Position numbers and translations under genes: made by a program. This document shows, one piece after another, positions 31,243 through 42,366 of a stretch of 64,000 nt of DNA. A model generated the notes under the pieces. It saw only the letters and a program-made list of their open reading frames with translations, was not told the origin of the DNA and ran no database searches. Where the stretch lies: the NCBI RefSeq assembly GCF_003573695.1, contig NC_039358.1, positions 11,326,326-11,390,325 on the forward strand. Reading direction: 5' to 3'. The stretch comes from Papaver somniferum (lineage: Eukaryota; Streptophyta; Magnoliopsida; Ranunculales; Papaveraceae). The first letter of the stretch is position 1. Each line of letters opens with the position of its first letter.

Positions 31243-31485
31243 TTATCTAACTTCATCTTTTATATCTTCAATTCGGCAAAAAAAAAAACCAGCCGCATTG
31301 AGATTGTTGGGATTACTAGTATCATTGCAGAAGTTCTCAAAGATTATATGGATATAACTCATACTCATTACCCCATTTTGACGTCGTTCTTCACCCCTAG
31401 CCGGATATAGAGCTACGTAGTTTCGACAAAGCGACAAGTCTTCGTCGATCGTAAATTCCATTCGATTAATATATGGTAGAGCCAT
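31243..31485 (-). pseudogene. Harbinger-associated Myb/SANT-like fragment
   Basis: 80 residues: MEFTIDEDLSLCRNYVALYP, then FENFCNDTSNPNNLNAAG and RIEDIKDEVR before a stop. The DEDLSLCR...Y and FCNDTSNPNN.N.A patterns fit the Myb/SANT-like DNA-binding protein encoded beside PIF/Harbinger transposases and its plant relatives. The protein normally continues well past this point, so it is truncated. The DNA to the right ends in CCATTAGAGTTGCTCTTA (31,836-31,853), the style of a Tourist/Harbinger terminus. Alternative: chance frame with partial similarity. Confidence 0.45.
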
Positions 31486-32280
31486 TGCTCAGATAATTTG
31501 TTGGTGTAGATGGAAGTTGGGGTTGTGGAGTTCAATTCGATTGAATTTATAGGAGGGGATTGACTAGCCGTTGTCGGATCAGTATACTACGACCGTCTCT
31601 TTATGGTACAAGCTTCAGTGCTGTTGAATCCGAGTTTCGGCTCTGTTGATACCAAGTCTCGGCTCAGCATGCACCGATCAGTCTTCGTGGAAACGGTCAT
31701 CTTGGGTTGAGTTAATCGACTCAATCAGAAACGCGATGAACAGACCATTGTATTTGGGGGTTTGCTCATCCGTTTTAATGGTTTTCCAGCCCCACTGTAG
31801 GTGTATAATGGGCAAATCTAACAGTTTGGTGTGTCCATTAGAGTTGCTCTTACAAGATAATTTAGGGAATCCTAGTTAGTTAAGGACCTACAAAATCTAG
31901 TCCTATCTTAGTTAGTTAAGCCTAAGGATACCCTTAATTAGACCAGCAAGAAAAAATAACCAATCCAAACCAATGTTTTAATAACCGGACCGGTCATCAA
32001 ACCAGTAAAATCACTGGATCAGGGTCAACTGGACCAACCAGTGGTTCAATTGGGGGTCACTAGGTCAGTCGTATAATAAGCTAACAAAAGATCCCAGTCA
32101 TACGATAAGCTAACAAAACATCACGGGTACATTATTTATATGTCCTTACTTTTCAAACCCAATAAATATATCCTTATACAACAATAAATCTGTCTATATT
32201 TTTTAATAGCCTTATCCATTTAAAATTAGATTACCTTAATATCCTCACCCATATAATATTTTTCTTTATTTCAAAATAGA
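31486..32280. other. DNA-transposon debris
   Basis: Includes a Harbinger-like end (about 31,800-31,853) and an AACCGGACCGGTCATCAAACC stretch at about 31,983, a motif style common in plant MITEs. No gene. Confidence 0.35.
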
Positions 32281-32284
32281 ACAA

Positions 32285-32480
32285 ATTTCTTCCTCTACCA
32301 CTTCACCACCACTAGTAGCACCACTACCACCAACATTCAACTACCATTACACCACCACCGTTCAACAACCACCACGTACCAACCTCCACCACCACTAATA
32401 TTCCACCACCACTACTTCACCACCACCAGTCCTCCACCACCACTAGTCCGCCGTCGCCACCAGTGCCACCGTTGGTTAAG
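32285..32480 (+). repeat. (CCACCA)n-like tract, left arm
   Basis: Irregular CACCACCA repeats. An inverse (GGTGGT)n tract lies at 34,015-34,330, so the two can pair and may be the arms of one DNA transposon of about 2 kb. Confidence 0.5.
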
Positions 32481-32489
32481 ATATTTTTG

Positions 32490-32925
32490 TATCAACAACA
32501 ATAGTTGATCCAGATAAAAATAGAACCAACAGTAGAAGTTGATCCAAAAAAAAAAGGATCAACAGTAAAAGTTGATCCAATATAGGGGATCAACAATGGT
32601 AGTTGATCCCCTAAATTGGATCAATGTAAATGGTGTGAACTTGGCGTGACTCGAACACGCATCATCTGACATGGAGTCATTCATGCTACCATTGCACCAC
32701 AGGTTCAACATTGGAAGAAATTTACATGATTTAAACTACAAGCATGATTATAATAATCCAAAAAAATGTTGTCAACAAATAGGAATTGAAAGGATTAACA
32801 ACAGTAGTAGACTCCATAAAAAATTGGATCAACAACAGGAATTGATCCCAAAAATGGATCAACAACAGTAGTTGATCCCATAAAAAATTGGGTCAACAAC
32901 AGGAGTTGATCCAAAGATCTTTTTC
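32490..32925. repeat. Cluster of GGATCAAC/GTTGATCC hairpins
   Basis: About ten alternating GGATCAAC and GTTGATCC words. Clean units at 32,826, 32,856 and 32,890 each form an 8-bp stem around a 6-8-base loop (AACAGTA) and repeat every 30-34 bases. The tRNA-like sequence lies between two groups. Confidence 0.65.
32636..32706 (-). tRNA. tRNA-Trp(CCA)-like sequence, probably a pseudogene
   Basis: Minus strand folds as a tRNA: acceptor GAACCTG/CAAGTTC (6 of 7 pairs), D stem GTGC/GCAT around AATGGTA, anticodon loop CTCCATG with CCA, T stem GCGTG/CACGC (perfect) with loop TTCGAGT, discriminator A. Length 71. It matches plant tRNA-Trp best in the D arm, anticodon loop and T arm. The anticodon stem has two mismatches and the acceptor stem differs from the usual GGATCCG but is still paired. 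A and B boxes are present; no T-run follows closely. Confidence 0.65.
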
Positions 32926-32929
32926 ACAA

Positions 32930-34000
32930 TGAAGATGGCTACTCAATTCAAAATTCAACTGATAACCATATGCATGAACAAATTTTAAAATATAAAATGA
33001 AAATAAAGAACGACTTACAATACTCGGCTATAATTGATCAAAACAAATACAAACAAACTATTTTGATATTCTGCAATTCAAGATATCGGCTTGCAATCTC
33101 ACCATGCTCGGAACCTTGTAAATAAACATAAACAAAATTTTTACTTATCGTAGACATAGGAATTCCAAAGATATCACGAGCTACCATAGACAAAACAAGA
33201 TATTTTGCTAAGTCAAACTATGCATACTAAACCGCTTGTCATTTCATAAACATAATGTTCTGTTCTGCAGCTTATACGCCTAGATTGACAAAGTGAATGA
33301 ACTAGCAAACCTTGAATTTATCATGGATACCTAATTTCCAAAACCCTGATTATTTAATTACATTCAATCAACACAAATAAAAAGCACTACTTATCACCCA
33401 AAGTCTTCCAATCTAAAATTCAATGATAAAAAAGATGGATATATTCAATTATGATACAGAGCACCTCCATATACCTCAATCCTTTGTTCCACGTATCCTT
33501 ATTCCAAATTATGTTAAGAACCATAGCTGCGGTAAAGTAATGACATTTACATATTTGGTATAAAATCAGCGACACATTTTCTATCATTGTGAACACCAAA
33601 CCAACACATATGCTCTCTCCAATTTATCTAAACTTCATCTATCAGAGCGTCCATAATTTTTCCTTTTCTCTTTCACAGAAGAAGAACCAATTTTAGTCAT
33701 CCATTTAGGGATCAATATTTTCGATCCAAACTTCGTCGTTGGATCAATGAATTGTTTAACAAAAATTGAAATTACAGAAAACAAATAGTAACGGTGAACA
33801 TATCAATTAAAAGAAATTACTTACAAATTAGAAAGAGCTGGAGATGGATGAAATCAAAAGTCAACCAGTATTATGGATTTCAAAATGTTCTGGATCTGAA
33901 AGAATCGTCGGTGTTTGAGCAAATTGATTAGTTATTTTCTTCGTCTTCTTTCCTCAGTGATTCTTAAAACAAAATGAAAAAAACCTCACCTATATATAAA
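32930..34000. other. AT-rich interior, no gene
   Basis: No ORF of note. On the minus strand TTTTATATATAGG (33,991-34,003) followed by a pyrimidine/purine leader looks like a promoter start, but no reading frame follows. Confidence 0.4.
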
Positions 34001-34014
34001 ACCCTCAAATATGT

Positions 34015-34330
34015 GGTGGATTAGGTGGCGGTGGTGGTAGTGGTGGAGGACTAAGAGGTGGTGCGGAAATTGGAGCTGGTGTTGGATTGCAGTTGGGGTC
34101 AATGGAAGTATTGGCGGTGGATGTGGTTTCCAATCAGATCTAAAACTTAACTGATGTATAATCTTATTTTTCACATGTAAGACGATGGTGCTGCAGATGT
34201 AATGATGTTAGTTATGGTGGCGACGATAGAGTTGATGGTTGTAATGGTGGTGGCGACAGAAATCGTGGTGGTGGTAGGAGCGTAGGAGATGGTGGTGGTA
34301 GGAGCGTAGGAGATGGTGGTGGGAGCGATC
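34015..34330 (+). repeat. (GGTGGT)n-like tract, right arm
   Basis: GGTGGCGGTGGTGG repeats, including a directly repeated GGTAGGAGCGTAGGAGATGG unit at about 34,270-34,318. Inverse of the tract at 32,285-32,480. Confidence 0.5.
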
Positions 34331-34619
34331 AGATTTATTTCTGTTATAAGAGTAGAAGAAGAACAGGATGAGAAAAGAAGGCTAAATACATAACTTTACA
34401 AATTATGTTTTCCAAAATAATCTCAATAATATCGTAAGGGATATTTATAAAGTTCCTTGAGGATATTTGTAGAGGCCCATCGAAACGAGGGATAGTTATT
34501 CAATTTCCACGAGCCTCAATACATGCAATCCTAAATCGATTCATGAGTATTTTTTTAACAAATTTAAAAGTGGAAATTGAATCTCGCCGGGGTGTTTGTG
34601 TGGTAGTGGTGTCCAATGT

Positions 34620-35914
34620 GAAAAAAATTTGATCGCGCACCTGCGCATGCAAAATTGAACGAGCATCTCTACTACCATTGGATGACTGAGATGTGACGCC
34701 ATCTAATGATAAATTTAACCATAGTTATGCGCTCGAAGTTAACTGTATCTTATATAATCTTTCTGCTATCCATACATCTTTTGGGCGCCGAACTGACAAT
34801 ATCAGAGGATTGTTGAAGACTTTTCTTATAGAACAATGAGAACGGATTACATACAACATGGAGGGTGCATGGTAAGGAAAATGGCGGGTAGCAAATATCA
34901 TGTTGATGGCAGACGAAAAAGTGTTGATAGATCCACCTCTGCTAGCTATCTCTCCTGGGCAGGGACGAAGCTAGGATTTATTGTTTGGGGGACAAATATA
35001 TATAGGTATAGTAGTTTCGCCGTAAAATCAGGCGGTCGAAGGTCGCAATTCTTTTTTAGGCTTTGGTATTTTCCTTCAAAATGATGTCACCAAAATATCC
35101 AATAAGTTGTAAGACGTTTACATTGATATTTGGATTTAATATTTTGATATTTTTCACTTCTTTCCTACGTAATATTGATATTTAAGCCAAGTATTATTCG
35201 ATAAGTACCTAATACCTGTAGTTTTTAAAGTGTATAGTAGAGGATTCAAGGCTCTCTATATATATAATATATAAAGATAAGGGAGACAAATCTATAAATA
35301 CTTAAAATTTTCAAATCTAAAATGACAATTATGTAAAGCCTAAATATGTAATTAGGAAATCCTAGGAGGGACTGCTGTCCCCACTAGACCGGGTGTAGCT
35401 CCGTGCCTGCTCCTCGGACTAAGGACAATCAACCTAAATCCTCACATCAATCGAACATAATTTTGTTTCTGTATGTCTATGTTGGGTGACCTGTTTCTAG
35501 ACCTAATTAACAAAGTATCACTACAACAACAAACACACATTTGTGATCACCGTTGAAACCTAAAAAGTTTTAAGGAGATGATTGCGTATATTGGTGCATG
35601 AGATATCTTTGGAATTTTTTCTTTCGCGATTTTAATTCAACGATGCAAATTCTTCAATTAGGCGTAGGCTTTCATATTAGATCGAAGCAGAGATTAACTT
35701 TGGGTCATCAAAAGGAACAAAAGGTATCGTTTACTTGGCACCGATTAAGGAGGGAATGAGGATATAGGTAGTTGAACAAAGAAAAATAGAGTTAAAGTGT
35801 AGAATATAACTACAGTTAAGTGTAAAATTAGATGACGTCACATCTCAATCATCCAAGGGCGGTAGAGATGCTCGTTCAACTTTGAACGCGCAGGTGCGCG
35901 ATCAAAGTTTTTTC
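34620..35914. mobile_element. DNA transposon with long terminal inverted repeats
   Basis: The left end GAAAAAAATTTGATCGCGCA and the right end (minus strand GAAAAAACTTTGATCGCGCA) start an inverted repeat of about 110-125 bases. It includes GAACGAGCATCTCTAC, GAGATGTGACG and CATCTAAT. No transposase is seen and no target duplication could be matched. Length 1.3 kb including the nested hAT-type MITE. Long TIRs suggest a Mutator-like non-autonomous element. Confidence 0.65.
34960..35409. mobile_element. hAT-type MITE nested in the long-TIR element
   Basis: Terminal CAGGGACGAAGCTAGG and, on the minus strand at the right end, CAGGCACGGAGCTACA. Flanked by CTCCTGGG (34,952-34,959) and CTCCTCGG (35,410-35,417), an 8-bp duplication with one mismatch, the hAT length. 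450 bases, no transposase. Confidence 0.65.
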
Positions 35915-36775
35915 CTATATGGAACATTGTCGACGCATAAAGGAGTAAACCAAAACCAACCTAGACGGTTAGACCTATTCATGCATTTCATTGAATTTTT
36001 TTGGTTAATCAAGATACAGTAAAACATAATGAGAATTAGAGTGGGAAACAGATATTAGATTGAAATGATTTTGTGGGTAGAATATACACAAAGTTTGATT
36101 GAGCGATCAATTGATAAAAGAGAAAAAACCAAAGAAAAATTCAATGCACAATCTCTGTGTTTGGATTTTACTAACACCGGCACTATGTATGATCTTCCTC
36201 ATTTTATCCATTAACTGTGTGTCTTAGAGGATGGGGACCATGGGGTATAGTGCAACTCCTTTATGGAAAGCTGCCTGCCTGATAAAACCATTCAGCTCTT
36301 TTCAGAAATTTTATGGGAGATCCCAAAGAACATTGCATCCAAACAAAAACGACAGCAGCAATGGATCCGGTACTATGCTACATTTTCATCATGCCTTTCA
36401 ACTAAACAAACTCCAGTCCAGATATCTACATTTTTTTCTCACATCCTGGAGATTTTACTGGGCAAGTTTTTTTTTTGAAGGCAGCACTGGTCTATAACAA
36501 GAAGGCTGTTTTTAGGCATACCACTTTCTTTCTAGGCATACCAAGTGAAGACAAAAAGGGATGTCAAATAACAAAATCAAAAAGCTCCTTAACCAAATTT
36601 TTTTATAATGACAAATTTGCCTTTTATGTATTAGTGTTAATAATCTGGATTAGTGATTAAAATTTTTGTTTAGTGATTAAGATAATTTTCAGATTCAATG
36701 GAGGAAAAACAATTTTATTGAGAAGGAGAGAAGGAGAAGGAGAAGGAGAAAGTGAGAAAAAAATTTCTTGGTTCA
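35915..36775. other. Spacer, no gene recognised
   Basis: Frames at 36,231-36,497 have no recognised domain. AAGGAG repeats (36,725-36,750) lie just before the next gene fragment. Confidence 0.4.
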
Positions 36776-37843
36776 ATGGAGGATGAGGACGGTCATTCTT
36801 CATACAAAAAACCTAGGAAAATACATATTAGCTACAACAATGATTCCCAAATGGCTGATTTCTTAGATTATGAGAATGATTTTGCACAAACTCAAGAACA
36901 AACTCAAGGTGATGAATTTTATGAGCCAAATCCATATGATGAAGACATTGATGAGGAACCCAATGCTTCTAGTAAACAAGTACACTTGTATACTATGCTT
37001 AATCTCACTTTTATAGCTCGAAATTATCAAAATTTTTTATTTTTTTCATTGAGGTTCGGCGAACCAGGAAGAGGTTCGGCTTACATATATGAGCCGAACC
37101 AATCCCTTGATGAACAGTTCGGCTAGCTGAAACTGTTTATGTATGCGCCGAACATATATTTTCCACTTCCAACACATTTGCTAGACATTAGTGCGGCTTG
37201 TATAAAATTTTCCTAGAAAGCCGAACCTATTCTTGAGAGTTCTGGAATACAAAATGTTAATGGTTCGGCTTATATAATGAAAATCGTATGAGCCGAACAT
37301 ACCGGTAAAAATCATTTGGTACAAAATTTGTTGATTGTTCGTCACATATTTAAAATATCGTATAAGCCGAACCTATTCCTGAGAGTTCTGGAATAAAAAA
37401 TGTTAATGGTTCGGCTTATATAATGAAAATCGTTTGAGCCGAACATACCGGTAAAAATCATTTGGTACAAAATTTGTTGATTGTTCGGCACATATTTAGA
37501 ATATCGTATAAGCCGAAACCTCTGTATGTAAAAGATTCGGCATATTCTATGATTATCGTATAAGCCGAATCTAACTATTAATTTTTCCTTCGTTGTATTG
37601 AACCTTGTGATATTCTTTGTAGATCACGTTTGCCGGACCTGTACCGATGAAAAATCAACCTGATCCAGTAGAAGTAATTCACGAAGATACTAAGGATCAC
37701 TTCCAAAATGATTTGGTATGTAAGAACTCGGTGTTTACCTTAATGTTGAAGGAATATTCCAAAATTTTTCTTACTAATTATCTGTGTTTGAATGAATGTA
37801 GAGATGGAAAACTAAACACGAAGCACTGGCTTGGGCTTTATGA
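36776..37843 (+). pseudogene. Broken three-exon transposase-like (MULE/FAR1-type) gene start
   Basis: Proposed exon 1, 36,776-36,979 (MEDEDGHSSYKKPRKIHISY, then an acidic region to NASSKQ), donor GT at 36,980. Exon 2, 37,623-37,715 after ATTCTTTGTAG (ITFAGPVPMKNQPDPVEVIH, EDTKDHFQNDL), donor GTATGT. Exon 3 from 37,802 after AATGTAG (RWKTKHEALAWAL) hits TGA at 37,841-37,843. All three joins are in phase. The D-x-F-x-N-D-L ... EA-W order resembles the N-terminal part of MULE/FAR1-related proteins, but the DNA-binding domain itself is missing. The splice model is inference. Confidence 0.4.
37052..37570. repeat. GTTCGGC/GCCGAAC inverted-motif array in the intron
   Basis: About fifteen GTTCGGC or GCCGAAC words alternate in orientation, most pairs enclosing AT-rich 20-40-base spacers (TTATATAATGAAAATCGTAT). 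Two copies of a unit of about 150 bases follow each other (37,221-37,366 and 37,367-37,512), nearly identical. Confidence 0.65.
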
Positions 37844-39640
37844 GGACACGTTTCGGCGTTTCGCAATAATAACAAGTAAGAACCTGCGCAAACAAATTCT
37901 AAAAATCGAAGTTACCAAAACAATTCATTGGAAGAATTCTTCCTTGCTTTGATTTCTTCCTTCAAGATTTTCGGGCACAAACATTCTTCCAATTTATGGG
38001 AGATTTTGGAGATCGGATTATTTAGTTGAAATTGTAGTGCTCCTAGAGGAATAGTTGCTGACCAAGAAAATACGCAACGAACAACATAACATGAGGGAAC
38101 CCTATATAGGCTTGTTCGTTAAACTTTTTCTTGGTACAAAATATTACTCCTCTACAAGCTTTACATGTTCAACTGAAGAATACGATCAACAGAATCTCCA
38201 AAAAGCAAATATATAATCAGCGTACCGAAAATTTACTCTACGGCCATGCCAGACACACTTGCATAGACCATAGACCATGAAGTACGTATACGTACCTTTT
38301 GTTAGAGAGGGTGAAGCAATCTTGTAGCTGCAGACCGGTGGCTGCAAGATTTCAGTGCGTAAGAAATCTCTAAAAAAATATTAGGTGTGGAAACAAGGAA
38401 AAGACTTTATCTTATATATAGCTGTAATTTGCTTGGGATACAAGGTTTACTTAAAAATAGAAGTACAAAGATATGGAAACTTTGATTGGAATACTTATCT
38501 CCACCGGTTGCTGCTATTATTCCTAAACATAGGGCCATTGCAGTAATAATCTCCTGCAAAAATTAACAAAAGTGAATAATCTCACTGAAAAATATTTGTT
38601 TGCTTTTGCTTCCAATCAAACAGCTCAATGAGAATTAGTTTGTTTTCACATTCATTTTCAAATTCAAATAAGGGATTACATGATTCTTCCAAGGTGGTTG
38701 GTATTGTGTTGGTTTATTCTGGCTACAAGCCAAAGTTCCTTCTGAACAATGGCGATGACAACTTGGACGTCTCAAGCTGAATGGCTTGAACAGTTGTCTT
38801 TTTAAATCATTGGATCTCGAAGACGAACTTCTTCAAAGTAAGCTTCGGCAAACAAACTAGTACTCCTACTAGACTACCTTGGCCTCCTCTGTTATTTGTG
38901 CAGGACATATATATACGTACAAGCTCGACATCCAATGATTTAAAGTTGGTTTATTACCTAATGCTTGCCCACCGTACGCTACTTCTCCACACCCAAAATT
39001 AACCTCATCAGCATTCCACACACGTCTCAAATCTGAACAAAATAAGTTGGTTTATTCTCAGAAGAATGTATGTATATCCCATGATCAAAGGTTCAAGTTC
39101 AATTCCTGGAAGCTGCTTCAATTTCTAAATTCCTCATATCCAAGCCCTGCAATGAAAACGACGTCCTCAGTTGAAAGTGCTCATATCTTATATAAATATG
39201 GTAAATTTTTTTAAATGGAGACTGAGCCATCATCTCTCCTGAAAAAACCTAGACTGATGGAAAGAGAAAATTGGTCCTTTGTTTCACAGCACAATTCAGT
39301 TAATCCTGCATCAAATTTTCCAGGAAATGTTGCGAACTTGACACGGTGTTTCCTCTAAACAAAATTGCCTAGGTGCTACATGTTTTTACATTATGAGTTA
39401 ACATTCAAATGATTAGCGCCTACAATTTGATCTGTACGGCTAAGAACTGATTTGACTAAACTTAGCAGATGCGACAGAAGTAAGAACTGCAGGAAATGAT
39501 GCATGGCAATGGTACCAGTAAAGATTACCTGTTATGGCAGAACTAATAATAACGTGCACAGAGACTAAGAGAGAGACACTACACACCTGCGGTAGTAAAT
39601 CGACCAGGTGTTGCTGGAAGGGACAAATTACAGCAAGCAG
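37844..39640. other. Spacer between the transposase-like fragment and the CNL gene
   Basis: No gene recognised. A small inverted repeat, TTTAAATCATTGGAT at about 38,804 and its reverse at about 38,928, bounds some 140 bases that could be a tiny MITE. Confidence 0.4.
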
Positions 39641-39642
39641 GT

Positions 39643-40488
39643 CTACTTCTTCTTCTTCTCGATCAAATTTACAAGGACAACACCAGATGGATCTCCTAGT
39701 TGCTCGGCTTTTTGAATAAAATCAACTTTCAGTTCTTCAAGACACGCGAGTGACTTAAGATCATAAGGCAATGACTCCTTGCTCAGTTTGTCGCATCTGT
39801 AGATTAGTAATTCCCGGAGAGATGTCCACAGTCGTAAATCCGGTAGAGATGTCAAAACAGGACAATTTCCCAAAAACAATGACCGAATACTAGTGCACAA
39901 TCGAAAATCCGGTAGAGACGTCAAGAGAGGGCAACTTTCTAACTTCAGCGATTCAAAAGGACTATTAATATCATGGTTGTTGATTGGATCATCATCATCA
40001 TCATCACGAAAACCTTGAAGATTATCATAGTACATAATGCTAAGTTTTTGAAGGTTCGGATGATTATTGTTTTCAAGCAGTACTCTGATTGGTGGTAAAT
40101 ATATTACCTCTGGAGAACATGTTATTTGGATCGATGTTAGAGAGGTCAGACATCCTTCTCTTCTGTTGAAAAATGAGTTCACTGCATTATCATTGGTACC
40201 AAATAAGAGAAGAAAACCAAGTTATTGGCGTGGTTCTCAATTTTTGATGGTAAGAGATAATCAGCATCTCAAGGAAGGGAAACAAGAAGAAGAAGACAGT
40301 GGAGGAGCAACCCATTCTTCTAAGTTCTCCAATTGGATAACCAGTTCAGCTAACGAAGGGAATAATGAGGAACTCTTTGCTGTATTACTGGTACCTCTAC
40401 TGCTTTCTTCTTCTGGATGATAAAATTCTTCACCAATACACTTGATTGATTTCATATATTGAAGAACCAGAACCTTAAGAAATGGGAG
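39643..40488 (-). pseudogene. CNL gene, distal LRR part (3' of the copia insertion)
   Basis: Continues the LRR: FLKVLVLQYMKSIKCIGEEF, then SSLFPSLAELVIQLENLEEW. A one-base loss near 40,265 shifts to MLIISYHQKLRTTPITWFSS, and a second shift near 40,205 to NSFFNRREGCLTSLTSIQI. It ends with LRRs such as LKLESCPLLTSLPDF and LFLGNCPVLTSLPDL, then LVNLIEKKKK and stop at 39,643. The order PSLG...FLK...IGEEFY, followed by TSLPD-type repeats, is typical of the C-terminal LRR of CNL proteins. Joined to 45,302 by removing the copia element, the frame is continuous (GIIP-FLKVL). Confidence 0.8.
40484..40488. other. Copia target-site duplication (left), GGGAG
   Basis: Pairs with GGGAT at 45,302-45,306; four of five bases match. 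On the gene strand these read CTCCC and ATCCC. Confidence 0.65.
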
Positions 40489-40626
40489 TGTCGGATGTCA
40501 ATGAATCCGTAACTTATTCTTATTCCATAAACTCATATAAATAATATTACAGGAAATCTGGGAGACTTCATTGCATATCGTATATTCTCCCAGATAAATA
40601 AGGCAACAGAATTATATTGTCTATTA
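40489..40626 (-). repeat. Copia 3' LTR
   Basis: 138 bases. Matches the 5' LTR except for four substitutions. On the plus strand it reads TGTCGGATGTC...GTCTATTA. Confidence 0.85.
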
Positions 40627-40653
40627 CACCTCCTTAGTCGTAACGGGAGAGGA

Positions 40654-42366
40654 TCACACGTTAAGACTAGAACGAAAACGAACAGACAATACCCGTGGAA
40701 GGCCCTTGGTGAAGATGTCTGCGTATTGACTGTCAGAAGGAATGTGCAAAACATGAATGTCACTGATACGTACACGCTCTCGTACAAAGTGAATATCAAT
40801 CTCCACATGTTTAGTGCGTTGGTGCTGGACAGGATCCCCTGACATGTAAATTGCACTAATGTCATCGCAGTAGACAACAGTGACACGTCGTAGAGGGATG
40901 TGAAGATCGAGAAGTAAATTGCTTAGCCAAGTGGTCTCAGCAACGGCATTGGCAACTCCTCGGTATTCGGCTTCCGCACTGGAGCGAGATACAGTAGCTT
41001 GTCGTTTGGATGACCAAGAAATCAGGTTGTCTCCAAGAAAGATGCAGTATCCAGATGTCGACCGACGAGAATCCGGAAAACTCGCCCAGTCAGCATCAGA
41101 GTATGCAGTCAAGCCAGTGATAGTGGAAGCGGAGAGAAATAAGCCGTGATCAAGAGTGCCTTGAAGATACCTGAGAATGCGCTTAATAGCTTGCATGTGT
41201 GCCTCCCTGGGGTCGTGCATAAATAAACAAACCTGCTGCACGGCATATGAAATATCAGGGCGGGTGAAGGTCAGGTATTGAAGAGCCCCGGCCAGACTTC
41301 TGTATAATGTCGGATCCTCGAGTGCAGGGCCAGATGTAGTACTGAACTTCGGTTGTGTATCAACAGGAGTAGTGACTGGGTTGCAGTTCGTCATCGATGC
41401 ACGAGCAATAATATCCTGTGCATATGAGGACTGTGATAGAAATAATCCTGAATCTGAGCGAGTCACAGTAATACCCAGAAATTGATGTAACGCGCCAAGA
41501 TCAGTCATGGCAAATTCACGTTTCATCAACCCAATGAAACGGTCTAGAAGTGCATCAGTAGAAACGGTTAAGACAATATCATCTACATATAGTAATAAGT
41601 ATGCAGTGTCCGAACCAGAGTGATAGACAAAAAGTGACGGATCACAAACACTTCCACGAAAACCACAACCAATAATAAATTGTGCAAATCGCTGAAACCA
41701 TGCTCGAGGGGCCTGTTTAAGGCCATAAAGAGACCTACGGAGGCGGCAAACATAATCAGGATGAGCGGAATCAACAATACCCGGTGGTTGATGCATATAT
41801 ACTTTTTCAGCCAGGTCACCGTGAAGAAAGGCATTTTTGACGTCTGGTTGACGAATGCCCCAAGAACGAGATGTTGCGATGCTGAGCACAGTGCGTATAG
41901 TCGCTGGTTTAACAACTGGACTAAACGTCTCAAAACAATCAACTCCAACCTGTTGAGATTTTCCATTGGCCACTACTCGAGCCTTGTAACGTTGCAAGGT
42001 GCCGTCAGCGTGAAACTTGTGACGAAAAAGCCACATTGACCGAATGATATGAGCGTTACTAGGGCGAGGAACCAGTTCCCAAGTGTTGGTCATAATCATA
42101 GCATTGTATTCGTTCTTCATTGCAACATTCCAGTTTGGGTCCCTAAGTGCATAAAGATGAGAACAGGGAAGAGGGGAAATGGGAATTGTGGATTGGACAT
42201 GAAGATTGAGTTTTTGGATGGGGCGGAAGATGCCCCGGGAGGCCCTAGTGGTTGGGCGAGATGTTGCTGGAAGCTGTGGGCTGGAAGCTGTGGCTGGATG
42301 TAGTGGGCTGGAAGAGATGGGATGAGTCTGGGAGGTAGTTGGAGTGTCGAGGGAGATGGGCTGCAC
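40654..42366 (-). pseudogene. Copia reverse transcriptase and RNase H ORF
   Basis: 570 residues. Reverse transcriptase (RVT_2 type) starts at about 90 with WELVPRPSNAHIIRSMWLFR. Further motifs are FSPVVKPATIRTVLSIA, VYMHQPPGIVD, SLYGLKQAPRAW, and the catalytic YVDDIV at about 260. RNase H follows with AYSDADWAS, SWSSKRQATVSRSSAEAEYR and HVEIDIHFVRERV. It ends ADIFTKGLPRVL. All main residues are present. It is in a different frame from the gag-integrase ORF, so the polyprotein is broken once in the Pro/Ser-rich linker; the first methionine at 42,366 is not a natural start. Confidence 0.85.

Noticed and set aside
34836..35084. 82-residue frame in the long-TIR element
   Set aside because: Spans the end of the nested MITE and shows no transposase motif.
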